A DNA stretch of 64,000 nt from Fictibacillus enclensis (GTDB taxonomy: Bacteria > Bacillota > Bacilli > Bacillales > Fictibacillaceae). A model generated the notes under the pieces. It saw nothing but the letters and a program-made list of their open reading frames with translations. It had not been told where the DNA came from and searched no databases. Location: assembly GCF_001457035.1 (NCBI RefSeq), contig NZ_KQ758620.1, forward strand, positions 1 to 64,000, read 5' to 3'. Made by a program: the position numbers and the translations under genes. Shown one piece after another: positions 44,601 through 52,076 of this stretch. Each line of letters opens with the position of its first letter. Position 1 is the first letter of the stretch.

Positions 44601-44930
44601 ATGGATTACAACACAATGTGTCCCAGATATGAAGTAGCGATAGATATTATAGGAAAAAAATGGACGGGTCTTATCATCCGTGTTTTATTGGGAGGATCAA
44701 GGCGTTTTAAGGATATTAAAAAGCAAATCCCCGAGATGAGTGACCGCATGCTTACGGAGCGCATGAAAGAATTGGAATCCGTTGGCATTGTTTCACGCCA
44801 TGTTTATCCTGAAACCCCGGTCCGCATCGAGTATGCATTGACCGAAAAGGGAGAATCCCTACGAGCCATTATTGAATCTATTCAATCTTGGAGTGAACAA
44901 TGGGTTGAAGAATGCGAACTTCAAAAATAA
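44601..44930 (+). CDS. HxlR-family transcriptional regulator (YodB-like)
   Basis: This 109-residue winged-helix repressor begins MDYNTMCPRYEVAIDIIGKK, with Cys7 in the same MCP context as the redox-sensing Cys6 of B. subtilis YodB. The DNA-binding part has RRFKDIKKQIPEMSDRMLTE and the wing TPVRIEYALTEKG. YodB-type proteins sense quinones and diamide through that Cys. GAGGTG precedes the ATG. A palindrome overlaps its transcription start. No azoreductase or nitroreductase target gene is adjacent, so only autoregulation is suggested. Confidence 0.9.
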   Translation: MDYNTMCPRYEVAIDIIGKKWTGLIIRVLLGGSRRFKDIKKQIPEMSDRMLTERMKELESVGIVSRHVYPETPVRIEYALTEKGESLRAIIESIQSWSEQWVEECELQK

Positions 44931-44962
44931 AAAGGAACCAGCTAAAAGCTGGTTCTTTTTTA
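44931..44962. terminator. Bidirectional terminator between the HxlR gene and yfkD
   Basis: GAACCAGCT and AGCTGGTTC form a 9-bp stem around AAA with T run. Confidence 0.9.
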
Positions 44963-44963
44963 T

Positions 44964-45779
44964 TTACATATTCGACGAATGAAATCTGAAAGAAACGTGT
45001 TCCTGCACCGGAATCCATGCTCCGATTCCCTGTTGGGTTACATTTTGTACTTCAATTTTTCGTTTACTGCCTTTTAGAACAATATAGACTTCACCGTAGG
45101 TGACCCTCCCTTTTTCATTCACAGCTGGAACATAGCTTGCCAAGTACCCAACCTGCTTGGGAGCAATATTATAAACATTGTTTTTCTTGGTACCTGCCCC
45201 AATATTCGTCTGAAATGAAAGTGGGAGTTTGGTTTTTTCTCCTGCAGCAATCATCATCATTTTCTTTACCGCTTCGCTGTTAGGGATTTCAGCGGTAAGC
45301 CCTCCGGTTACTCGTTTATGCATCTGTTGATGATAGCGCAGCTGAGCAAGCGACTTGCCTCCCCGGTTATCAAGCCTGTTCAAATTGATTTGCTGATATT
45401 CCCAATTGACGGCTGATTCTGTAGATTGATACGAAAGAGGCCACACTCCAAGAAAGATTCTGGCTCTGTAACCAATAGCCAATTTTGACGGATGAATGAC
45501 AGACTCGTTCAACATACGAATTAAATCCGGGTTGGTTATAGCCACGTTGGATGTTTTCAGCATTGACTTTGCCAATTTGCTCGGTTCAAGATAAGGAAGG
45601 TCCTGTGCAGAGTTAGGATAGGTGTTTTCTTTAGAAATACTCACAACCGATCCCGGAACCCTTACACCTGCGGCCGCAGCGGAATGCGGCTGGACAACCA
45701 GGGAAAAAATCATAATTATAACAAGGAATAAGGCGGCTGAGTTCCGATTTAAACCCAACCCCAAAGTGTTCCGTTTCAT
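44964..45779 (-). CDS. yfkD: YfkD family secreted protein
   Basis: This 271-residue protein has a cleavable signal sequence ending near HSAAAAG (about residue 37) and matches the YfkD family in length and in segments such as LEPSKLAKSMLKTSNV. No catalytic motif is visible. B. subtilis YfkD is a general-stress (sigma-B) protein; no sigma-B promoter was obvious here. AAAGGAGG lies before the ATG. It is convergent with the HxlR gene. Confidence 0.88.
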   Translation of the reverse strand: MKRNTLGLGLNRNSAALFLVIIMIFSLVVQPHSAAAAGVRVPGSVVSISKENTYPNSAQDLPYLEPSKLAKSMLKTSNVAITNPDLIRMLNESVIHPSKLAIGYRARIFLGVWPLSYQSTESAVNWEYQQINLNRLDNRGGKSLAQLRYHQQMHKRVTGGLTAEIPNSEAVKKMMMIAAGEKTKLPLSFQTNIGAGTKKNNVYNIAPKQVGYLASYVPAVNEKGRVTYGEVYIVLKGSKRKIEVQNVTQQGIGAWIPVQEHVSFRFHSSNM

Positions 45780-45860
45780 GTGTTTTTCCTCCTTTTATAT
45801 CCCTATTTTTTTCTTGTTGTAGAAATTTATCCATGCTGAGCGAATAACAAATTTTTACAC

Positions 45861-45895
45861 AAAAAAGACACCTGGAAATTCAGGCGTCTTTTTCT
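45861..45895 (-). terminator. Terminator of the MATE gene
   Basis: On the minus strand AAAGACGCCTGAA pairs with the TTCCAGGTGTCTTT segment, followed by a T run; it overlaps the end of the gene. Confidence 0.85.
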
Positions 45896-47235
45896 TTGTC
45901 TTGCTTTAATATTCGGATATCCTTCCATTTTCCCAGCTTGTAATACAAAATGGCGAAAACGCTGCTGATGATAAAGCTGACGGACATTCCGTAGGCAATT
46001 CCTCGTTCTCCAAACCACTGAGCAAATAAATAGGTCAACGGGTATCGAAGAATCCAAAATGAAATGAGGTTCAGGATCAGCACCTGCACCATGGCGCCTG
46101 AAGCCCGGACAACGCCGTTCAATACAAAATTAATACCCAGAAACGGATAAAAGAAGGCGATGCTTCTTAAATATTGAGCACCAAATTCAATCGTTTCTGC
46201 ATCTTTTACAAACAGGGAAATAAACCAGGAAGCCCCTGCAACTACAATTGCGCTGATCAAAAGGGTAACACTCAAAATAAGATAAATCCCGTTTCTCGCG
46301 ACCAATGAAACCCGATCCCATTTGTTCGCTCCAATATTCTGGCCTGCCATACTGTTTACAGCTGAGCCGAGCGTCATGGCCGGCAGCATGATCAAACTGT
46401 CCATCCGCTGGGCGACTCCAAACCCGGCCACCACATCTTCTCCAAAAGAAGCAACCACACTCATGATAGCGGCCACTCCTCCCGAGATTAACAGCATCTG
46501 CAGTCCTGCCGGAAGTCCAAGTGCCATTACCGTTTTTAGATAATATCTTTCTGGCCAATGAGGAATTTCAAAAGGCACTTTGCCGGTTTTAACAGAATGA
46601 TATACCCCATACAAGAAAGCGGCACCTTGTGAAAAAATAGTGGCATATGCGGCACCGTCCAATCCCATGTTAAGTCCGCTGATGAACAAAGGATCCAGAA
46701 TGGCATTTAAAATGACAGCAATCACGACAAACTGTACCGGTGTTTTACTGTCTCCCATTGCCCGGAGGATGGTTGAAATAAAATTATAGCCAAACAAAAA
46801 CAAGATTCCCGCAAAATTAATCTGAAGATAGTTTACCGCCATGGGCATGACGGATTTCGGTGTTCCGAGAAGCTGAAGCAGCCACTGTGATGAAAAGAAT
46901 CCAATAATGCCAAGCAAAATGGCCAAGCATCCCAAAAGGGTGACAAAGGCATTCACCGATTTTCTCAGCCCTTCAGCATCATCCGCTCCTTTTTGCTGCG
47001 AAAGAACCGTGAGTGCTGCTCCATTGATCCCAATAATAAACGACAATACAGCAAAAATGACCGTGGACGATATCGAAATCGCTCCGACTTCCCTGCTTCC
47101 AAGAAGGTTTCCCACCCAATAGCTGTCAATGATCTGAAAGGAAACCTGGAGGAGATTGCTCAGGAAGATGGGCCAGGAATAAAAAATCATGCTTTTGAAC
47201 AGATTGCCTTTTGTAAAATCGTGGCTAAGCGCCAT
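45880..47235 (-). CDS. MATE-family multidrug/sodium efflux protein
   Basis: This 451-residue membrane protein has about 12 hydrophobic helices in two similar halves, with MATE landmarks such as GAISISSTVIF, SMAGQNIGANKWDR and LPAGLQMLL. It exports cationic drugs or metabolites using a Na+ or H+ gradient. GGAG lies before the ATG. It stands alone between yfkD and a stress gene and its substrate is unknown. Confidence 0.92.
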   Translation of the reverse strand: MALSHDFTKGNLFKSMIFYSWPIFLSNLLQVSFQIIDSYWVGNLLGSREVGAISISSTVIFAVLSFIIGINGAALTVLSQQKGADDAEGLRKSVNAFVTLLGCLAILLGIIGFFSSQWLLQLLGTPKSVMPMAVNYLQINFAGILFLFGYNFISTILRAMGDSKTPVQFVVIAVILNAILDPLFISGLNMGLDGAAYATIFSQGAAFLYGVYHSVKTGKVPFEIPHWPERYYLKTVMALGLPAGLQMLLISGGVAAIMSVVASFGEDVVAGFGVAQRMDSLIMLPAMTLGSAVNSMAGQNIGANKWDRVSLVARNGIYLILSVTLLISAIVVAGASWFISLFVKDAETIEFGAQYLRSIAFFYPFLGINFVLNGVVRASGAMVQVLILNLISFWILRYPLTYLFAQWFGERGIAYGMSVSFIISSVFAILYYKLGKWKDIRILKQDKEKDA

Positions 47236-47337
47236 GTCCTTGCTCCTCTCCTTGTTCTAAAATCGGGTTCTGTGTTTACTCGATACAAATTTGTGGAACT
47301 ATTTTTTAAAAGGTGAAGTATGAAAGGAGAATTATTT

Positions 47338-47754
47338 ATGAATCAGGAGGAATTTAAACAAAAAATTAAAGATATTGTGGACTCAAATCCTGTTGGCACC
47401 CTTTCCACCGTTTCACAAAACAAACCAAACGCACGATATATGTACTTCCAACGTGATGATATTACCCTGTTAACCGCAACAAGTAAACAAACACATAAAG
47501 TGGATGAAATTGAAGAGAATCCAAACGTTCATGTTCTTTTGGGCTACACAGACTGGGACAGCCCATATATTGAAATGCAGGGAACCATCAGGGTTCGTGA
47601 GAAAGAAGCCATTAAAGAGGAATTCTGGCAGGATATGATGAAGCACTGGTTTACAGGCAAGGATGATCCTGATTTAATCATCCTTGAGATTCAACCAACA
47701 TCATTCCGTCTGATGAATTCAAAAGAAAAAGAGCCCGTTACTTTGGATATGTAA
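47338..47754 (+). CDS. Pyridoxamine 5'-phosphate oxidase-like general stress protein 26 family
   Basis: This 138-residue protein has the split-barrel flavin-binding fold signature of general stress protein 26 (B. subtilis YdaG type): GTLSTVSQNKPNARYMYF, TSKQTHKVDEIEENPNVHVL and YIEMQGTIRV. It probably binds FMN or F420-like flavin. AAAGGAG is eight bases before the ATG at 47338. A GTTTAC at about 47270 could be a sigma-B -35, but the matching -10 is poor. Confidence 0.87.
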   Translation: MNQEEFKQKIKDIVDSNPVGTLSTVSQNKPNARYMYFQRDDITLLTATSKQTHKVDEIEENPNVHVLLGYTDWDSPYIEMQGTIRVREKEAIKEEFWQDMMKHWFTGKDDPDLIILEIQPTSFRLMNSKEKEPVTLDM

Positions 47755-47762
47755 TAAATCAA

Positions 47763-47793
47763 GAAAAGCATTCCCCAAAAGGAATGCTTTTCT
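47763..47793. terminator. Bidirectional terminator
   Basis: AAAGCATTCC and GGAATGCTTT form a 10-bp stem around CCAAAA, between two convergent genes. Confidence 0.9.
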
Positions 47794-48177
47794 TTATGCA
47801 ATCAGTTCAAATGAATCACTGATGCGGATACTGCCTTTCACCGACTGAACCATTGAACAGTTTTTCTCTGTAACGCGCAGAGCTTTTTCAATTTTCTCTG
47901 GTGACAGGCCATTGCCTTTCAAAATAAAATGCATATGAATGCTTTCGATCCGGTCCGCCTCTTCCTTGTTTCTGACCACATCTGCTTTAATTTTGATATC
48001 TTCCACGTCCAGCCGCATTTTTGAGAGTACTTTTCGGAGTACTCCCCCGCTGCAAACCGCAACCGATGACACCATCAGCTGATAGGGTCTGAATCCATAG
48101 TGTGCATCTCCGGAAACATCAAGGGATCCATATTCAAATTGTGTTTGAAACCCGTTTTCTCTCATCGTAAATTCCAT
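47794..48177 (-). CDS. OsmC-family protein
   Basis: This 127-residue protein has the OsmC/Ohr-like fold signature, with YQLMVSSVAVCSGGVLRKVL carrying one Cys, and NCSMVQSVKGSI carrying the second. Paired Cys residues in this family reduce organic peroxides, so a thiol peroxidase role is possible but not proven. Two adjacent ATGs (48180, 48177) follow GAGGTG; the second has better spacing. The long upstream frame is not supported. It is divergent from yfkF. Confidence 0.87.
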   Translation of the reverse strand: MEFTMRENGFQTQFEYGSLDVSGDAHYGFRPYQLMVSSVAVCSGGVLRKVLSKMRLDVEDIKIKADVVRNKEEADRIESIHMHFILKGNGLSPEKIEKALRVTEKNCSMVQSVKGSIRISDSFELIA

Positions 48178-48308
48178 CATTATCACCTCGTATACCTTAC
48201 AGTTTATACAACTTTCCATGGTTTTTACAAAAATTGCGATTTCCTGTCCATGACATGGCTATTCATTGTAAAATGGGGATAGATTTGATGCAAAGGATAG
48301 GTTATATA

Positions 48309-49493
48309 ATGGCTGTATTGACACGATCAAAATTCTCCATTTTAGTAAGTATTGTTTTTATTTCAGGATTTTCTCAAGGCATGCTGCTGCCTTTGATCGC
48401 CATTCTGCTGGAAGAGGCGGGCACTTCTTCAACATTAAATGGATTAAATGCTATCGCTCTGTATATCGGTATTGTTCTTGCTTCCCCTTTTATTGAAAAA
48501 CCGATGAGAAGATTTGGCTATAAAAAAATAATCCTGTCAGGGCTTGTCCTTGTTACTGTTTCGCTTTTTTTATTCCCCTGGTGGAAAGCCTTCTGGTTTT
48601 GGTTCGCGCTACGCCTGGTGATCGGTGTAGGAGATCACATGCTCCATTTCTCCACACAAGTGTGGGTCACGTCCAACAGCCCGGCCCAAAAGCGTGGCCG
48701 AAACATTGCGCTGTATGGTATTGCGTTTGGCGCGGGCTTTGGAATCGGACCGCTTATGACCAGACTCGCTTCCGTGAGCGAGGCATTGCCTTTTCTTATA
48801 TCAGGAGCCTTCTGCCTGATATCATTCTTTATTATGACGTTCATCCAAAATGAGTTTCCGTCATCTGAAGGTGTAAAAGAAGCAGGAATGAATACACTCG
48901 GACGCTACCGGGAAGTTATGCGGGCAGCCTGGGTCGCCCTGTTGCCTGCCTTTGGCTACGGATTCCTGGAGGCTTCGCTAAACGGTTCTTTCCCTGTTTA
49001 TGCATTGCGGCATGGCATACCAGTGAATTGGGTGTCCGTTTTACTGCCATCCTTTGTTGTGGGAAGCCTTGTCTTTCAATTGCCACTTGGATTATGGAGT
49101 GACCGCTTTGGCCGGAGAAAGGTGCTTCTCGTATGCCTTTTCGTAGGTTTTCTGGCCTTTACAGGCACATTATTGGCCGGCAGCCACATGTGGATTTATT
49201 TACTTCTTTTTTTCATAGCCGGAATGTTTGTCGGTTCCCTGTTTTCACTTGGAATTACGTATATGAGCGATCTCCTTCCGCTGCACCTTCTGCCTGTGGG
49301 CAATATCCTGGCCGGAATCGCCTTTAGCTCCGGAAGCATGACAGGCCCTCTTGTTGGCGGCTGGTTTATTGAAGCCTTCCAATCAGGCGCATTTGTTTAC
49401 GCGATCAGCGGCATGCTGCTGGTACTCCTCCTTGTCACCTATTTTCATAAAGGAACCGGAGAAAGAAATGAGTCGCAAAAAAACGTCGTCTGA
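48309..49493 (+). CDS. yfkF: YfkF, major facilitator superfamily transporter
   Basis: This 394-residue membrane protein has 12 hydrophobic segments with the MFS loop motif EKPMRRFGYKK between helices 2 and 3 and its repeat WSDRFGRRKVL in the second half. It resembles B. subtilis YfkF, a putative drug or metabolite exporter. The ATG at 48309 follows AAAGGATAGG; the frame is open 25 codons upstream but without hydrophobic start or ribosome site. It sits between yfkD/MATE and yfkH as expected. Confidence 0.88.
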   Translation: MAVLTRSKFSILVSIVFISGFSQGMLLPLIAILLEEAGTSSTLNGLNAIALYIGIVLASPFIEKPMRRFGYKKIILSGLVLVTVSLFLFPWWKAFWFWFALRLVIGVGDHMLHFSTQVWVTSNSPAQKRGRNIALYGIAFGAGFGIGPLMTRLASVSEALPFLISGAFCLISFFIMTFIQNEFPSSEGVKEAGMNTLGRYREVMRAAWVALLPAFGYGFLEASLNGSFPVYALRHGIPVNWVSVLLPSFVVGSLVFQLPLGLWSDRFGRRKVLLVCLFVGFLAFTGTLLAGSHMWIYLLLFFIAGMFVGSLFSLGITYMSDLLPLHLLPVGNILAGIAFSSGSMTGPLVGGWFIEAFQSGAFVYAISGMLLVLLLVTYFHKGTGERNESQKNVV

Positions 49494-49513
49494 GAACCAA
49501 TAATATAAGCTGT

Positions 49514-49552
49514 CAGAATGCATACTAGTGAAGGCAATATTTTTGCATTCTG
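49514..49552. promoter_or_regulatory. Long-spaced inverted repeat over the -35 region
   Basis: CAGAATGCA (49514-49522) and TGCATTCTG (49544-49552) are perfect complements separated by 21 bases. The right arm covers the -35 box of the promoter for the thioredoxin-like gene. It may be a second regulator site or a hairpin at the end of the yfkF transcript. Confidence 0.45.
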
Positions 49553-49602
49553 CGCTGAAATTCCTTATACTTATAATTGAAATTAAATAATAATAATTAT
49601 AA
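49543..49602 (+). promoter_or_regulatory. Promoter with Per box for the thioredoxin-like gene
   Basis: TTGCAT (49543-49548), a 17-base spacer and TATACT (49566-49571) predict a start near 49578. TAATAATAATTATAA (49588-49602) matches the PerR box TTATAATNATTATAA at 14 of 15 positions counting N, and lies at about +10 to +24, where a bound repressor would block transcription. PerR is encoded in this window. Confidence 0.75.
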
Positions 49603-49633
49603 ATAAACCAATTAGCAAAGGAGCCACCTATTC

Positions 49634-50083
49634 ATGAGATTACGTGATGAAATGCCGGAACTAAACGGCGCAACAGAATGGATTAACGGAGAAGTTAAAA
49701 AAGAAGATCTAATCGGCAACAAACCAACCCTTATTCACTTTTGGTCTGTAAGCTGCGGACTATGTAAAGAAGCTATGCCAAACATCAACAAATTCCGGGA
49801 CGATTATAAAGATGAATTGAATGTCGTTGCCGTACACATGCCTCGTTCTGAAAAAGATTTAGACCTTGACCAAATCAAAGAAGTAGCAAAAGAACACGAC
49901 ATTTCACAACCCATCTTTGTTGATAACCAACACAACCTTACTGATGCCTTCGAAAACCAATACGTTCCAGCCTATTACGTTTTTGATGCAGAAGGAAAGC
50001 TTCGCCATTTCCAGGCTGGCGGCGAAGGCATGAAAATGCTAACCAAACGCGTCAACCGCGTACTAGGAAAAGAAACGAAGTAA
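49634..50083 (+). CDS. Cytoplasmic thioredoxin-like TlpA/ResA-family protein
   Basis: This 149-residue protein has a thioredoxin fold with the active-site CGLC at residues 41-44 (SVSCGLCKEAMP) and the cis-proline context YVPAYYVFD. There is no signal peptide or anchor, so unlike ResA or StoA it would work in the cytoplasm. It probably reduces disulfides or supports a peroxidase. AAAGGAG lies before the ATG. Its promoter carries a strong Per box, so it should be induced by peroxide. Structured repeats begin four bases after the stop. Confidence 0.88.
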   Translation: MRLRDEMPELNGATEWINGEVKKEDLIGNKPTLIHFWSVSCGLCKEAMPNINKFRDDYKDELNVVAVHMPRSEKDLDLDQIKEVAKEHDISQPIFVDNQHNLTDAFENQYVPAYYVFDAEGKLRHFQAGGEGMKMLTKRVNRVLGKETK

Positions 50084-50087
50084 ACAA

Positions 50088-50330
50088 GAAAAGCTGAAGA
50101 GCCTGTTGAGAGACGACTAGCACTGGAGGGCTTTGTCATAAAACGCTTTTTGTTTTCTGACAAAGACCGAAGTGATCGAGTCTCTAGGCGTTGAAGCTGG
50201 ATCACAAGAAAAGCTGAAGAGCCCGTTTAAAAGCGGCAGACGTTGGAACTCTTGAACATACAACACGCTTTTTGTGTTGTGTTGAAAGAGTGAAACGGTC
50301 GAGCTTTTGGGCTCTGAAGCTGGACACCTT
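50088..50330. repeat. Tandem structured repeat, locus 2 (diverged units)
   Basis: Two units of about 120 bp (50088-50207 and 50208-50330) are related to the 118-bp units at 25141-25398 and lie in the same orientation on the plus strand. The second unit keeps GCT-GA-AGAGCCC / GGGCTCT-GA-AGC and ACTCTT-GA / GA-AAGAGT helices, both altered in a compensating way relative to locus 1, with the same GCTTTTT loop. The first unit has diverged further: its inner stem is CTTTGTCA / TGACAAAG with AAAAC / GTTTT around the same loop. The array follows the thioredoxin-like gene and ends in its terminator. Confidence 0.88.
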
Positions 50331-50337
50331 TAAATCT

Positions 50338-50377
50338 TGAAGAGCCACCTGATCATCTGTCAGGCGGCTCTTTTTTA
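50338..50377 (+). terminator. Terminator downstream of repeat locus 2
   Basis: GAGCC-A-CCTGA pairs with TCAGG-C-GGCTC, followed by TTTTTT. Its left arm begins with TGAAGAGCC, the same bases that open a repeat unit, so it may derive from a truncated third unit. Confidence 0.85.
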
Positions 50378-50490
50378 CGAAAAAGACTTGATATGCAACT
50401 AATTTTTGTCGAACCGCAACTAATTCCCCTACCGCCTCTCTTTCACCTCCAAAAACAACCCCAAAAACTGCCAAAAGGCAGCTGCGGGAG
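50378..50490. other. Intergenic stretch with a short direct repeat
   Basis: GCAACTAATT occurs at 50395-50404 and again at 50416-50425. Near 50465-50482 a small stem CTGCC / GGCAG with a T-rich tail on the minus strand may end the VanZ transcript. No gene is supported. Confidence 0.4.
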
Positions 50491-50973
50491 CTACCTTTTT
50501 CTCTTTAGTATGTTATTTTCAATAATTCTGTAGATAAGGGCGCAAAATTTAAACACAGCAAGCCCGACCATGGTGCCAAATCCGTTTAATAAAATGTCGT
50601 CGATATCGAAAATGCGGTGAGCATAACTATATTGAAGCACTTCGATGATTGAGCTTGTCCCGAACCCGATGAAGAACATAAGTGCCCATTTTGAAAGGAA
50701 GCGGTGGATAAGGGGTGGCAAGAATCCCAGAGGAAAGAACAATACGACGTTGCCAATGACGTTTTTGAAGATCAGCCAGTAATCGCCGCTTTTCCACATG
50801 AGTCTTATGCTGTCAAACAGCACAAGGTTCAGTGATTTACCGTACACATAATGGTTATAGGTAAAGAGAGTGACGTATATCAGAACCGTAAAATAAATTA
50901 AAAACAGGAGCCAGCCAATATTTCTCCACTTTAACCGGGCCTTTTTCTTAGTTACGTTTTTATTCTTGGTCAT
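50491..50973 (-). CDS. VanZ-like family membrane protein
   Basis: This 160-residue protein has a basic N-terminal tail and four hydrophobic helices, with the VanZ landmarks NVIGNVVLFFPLGFLPPL and SSIIEVLQYS followed by RIFDIDDILLNGFGTM. VanZ proteins raise teicoplanin resistance in enterococci, but most chromosomal members have no known role. GGAGAAGG precedes the ATG. It is not linked to other van genes. Confidence 0.9.
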   Translation of the reverse strand: MTKNKNVTKKKARLKWRNIGWLLFLIYFTVLIYVTLFTYNHYVYGKSLNLVLFDSIRLMWKSGDYWLIFKNVIGNVVLFFPLGFLPPLIHRFLSKWALMFFIGFGTSSIIEVLQYSYAHRIFDIDDILLNGFGTMVGLAVFKFCALIYRIIENNILKRKR

Positions 50974-51107
50974 ATTCCTTCTCCATTCAATCGCTTGATC
51001 CCGGCCAATTGCAGAACATCCAACTTATCCTCCGTTCAAAAAAAGCCCCATTCATTATACCATATGAGGTCGATAGGAAATCATGCATTTCGGGGGTGAA
51101 TTTGTCC

Positions 51108-51138
51108 AAAAAAAAACCGCCTAATGCGGTCTTTTTAA
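51108..51138 (-). terminator. Terminator of yfkH
   Basis: On the minus strand GACCGC and GCGGT form a stem around ATTAG-like loop bases followed by a nine-base T run, close to the yfkH stop. Confidence 0.85.
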
Positions 51139-51143
51139 AAACG

Positions 51144-52019
51144 CTATCTTGTTTTTGTCAGCAGGCCTCTTTCATAAGCCTGATCGATTTTAAATTTATG
51201 CAGTGTCGCATTGATTACACCGCCAAGGACAATAACCAGTCCTGTCAAATAAAACCACAGCATGAGGACAATTACAGCTCCAAGGCTTCCGTATGTAGCG
51301 GAATAATTTCCAAAGCTGTCGACATAAAATGCGAAGCACAAAGAAACAATCAGCCAGGCAACTGTAGAAAAGATTGCGCCATACCATACTTCACGATACT
51401 TCAGTCTTTTGCAAGGTCCCATGTAATAAAGAACAGAAAAAACGACCGCTATGACCAGAAAACTAATCAGCCAGCGCATCAATCCCCATAAGCTGAGGAA
51501 GACCTGATCCAGTCCGAGATAGGAGAAAATAAATTCACCAATCATTTTCCCAAAGACGGGAAGGACAAGAGAAACAACGATGGCGAGGATGAGTCCAATG
51601 GTAAGAAACACGGCAAGGGTTCTTGCCATAATAAACGACCGGCATTCCTCGACGCCGTATGCTCCATTTAATGCCTTAATCACCGCATTTACGCCATTAG
51701 AAGCGGACCAGAGTGTCGCAATGATCCCGAAAGAAAGCAGTCCTCCCTTTTTTGACTCAATGACCGTCTGCAGGTTTTCCCTGATGACCTTCATCGATTC
51801 ACCAGGAACCACATTGTTTAACACTTTAACCGCATCTTCCGGAGAGATGAAAATCCCGCCGAGCGTAATCAGGAAGATCAAAAATGGAAAGAGGGACAAA
51901 AGAAAATAGTAGGCAAGCTGGGCTGCCAAGTCCGGCACATCATTTTTCTTAAAGCTGTGCATAAACTCCACTGCAAATGATTTTGGAGATATGTCTTTAA
52001 GCTGGCTAAATAAATTCAT
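51144..52019 (-). CDS. yfkH: YfkH, YihY/BrkB-family membrane protein
   Basis: This 291-residue membrane protein has about six to seven hydrophobic segments and the family signatures AAQLAYYFLLSLFPFLIFL and WSASNGVNAVIKALNGAYGVEE (here split for length). Formerly mislabelled RNase BN, the family has no proven nuclease activity and may act in transport. GAGGTG precedes the ATG. It follows the divergent stress-gene pair and lies near yfkJ as in B. subtilis. Confidence 0.9.
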   Translation of the reverse strand: MNLFSQLKDISPKSFAVEFMHSFKKNDVPDLAAQLAYYFLLSLFPFLIFLITLGGIFISPEDAVKVLNNVVPGESMKVIRENLQTVIESKKGGLLSFGIIATLWSASNGVNAVIKALNGAYGVEECRSFIMARTLAVFLTIGLILAIVVSLVLPVFGKMIGEFIFSYLGLDQVFLSLWGLMRWLISFLVIAVVFSVLYYMGPCKRLKYREVWYGAIFSTVAWLIVSLCFAFYVDSFGNYSATYGSLGAVIVLMLWFYLTGLVIVLGGVINATLHKFKIDQAYERGLLTKTR

Positions 52020-52048
52020 ATAGGTTCACCTCGTTGTTTGAGCCCATT

Positions 52049-52076
52049 GAAAAAGAGGGCAACGATTAGTTGCCCT
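52049..52076 (-). terminator. Terminator of the YtxH-like gene
   Basis: On the minus strand GGGCAAC pairs with GTTGCCC around TAATC and is followed by TCTTTTT. It overlaps the stop codon. Confidence 0.82.

Noticed and set aside
47265-47300. Sigma-B promoter before the general stress protein 26 gene
   Set aside because: GTTTAC could be a -35 but the expected -10 position reads GGAACT, not GGGTAT.
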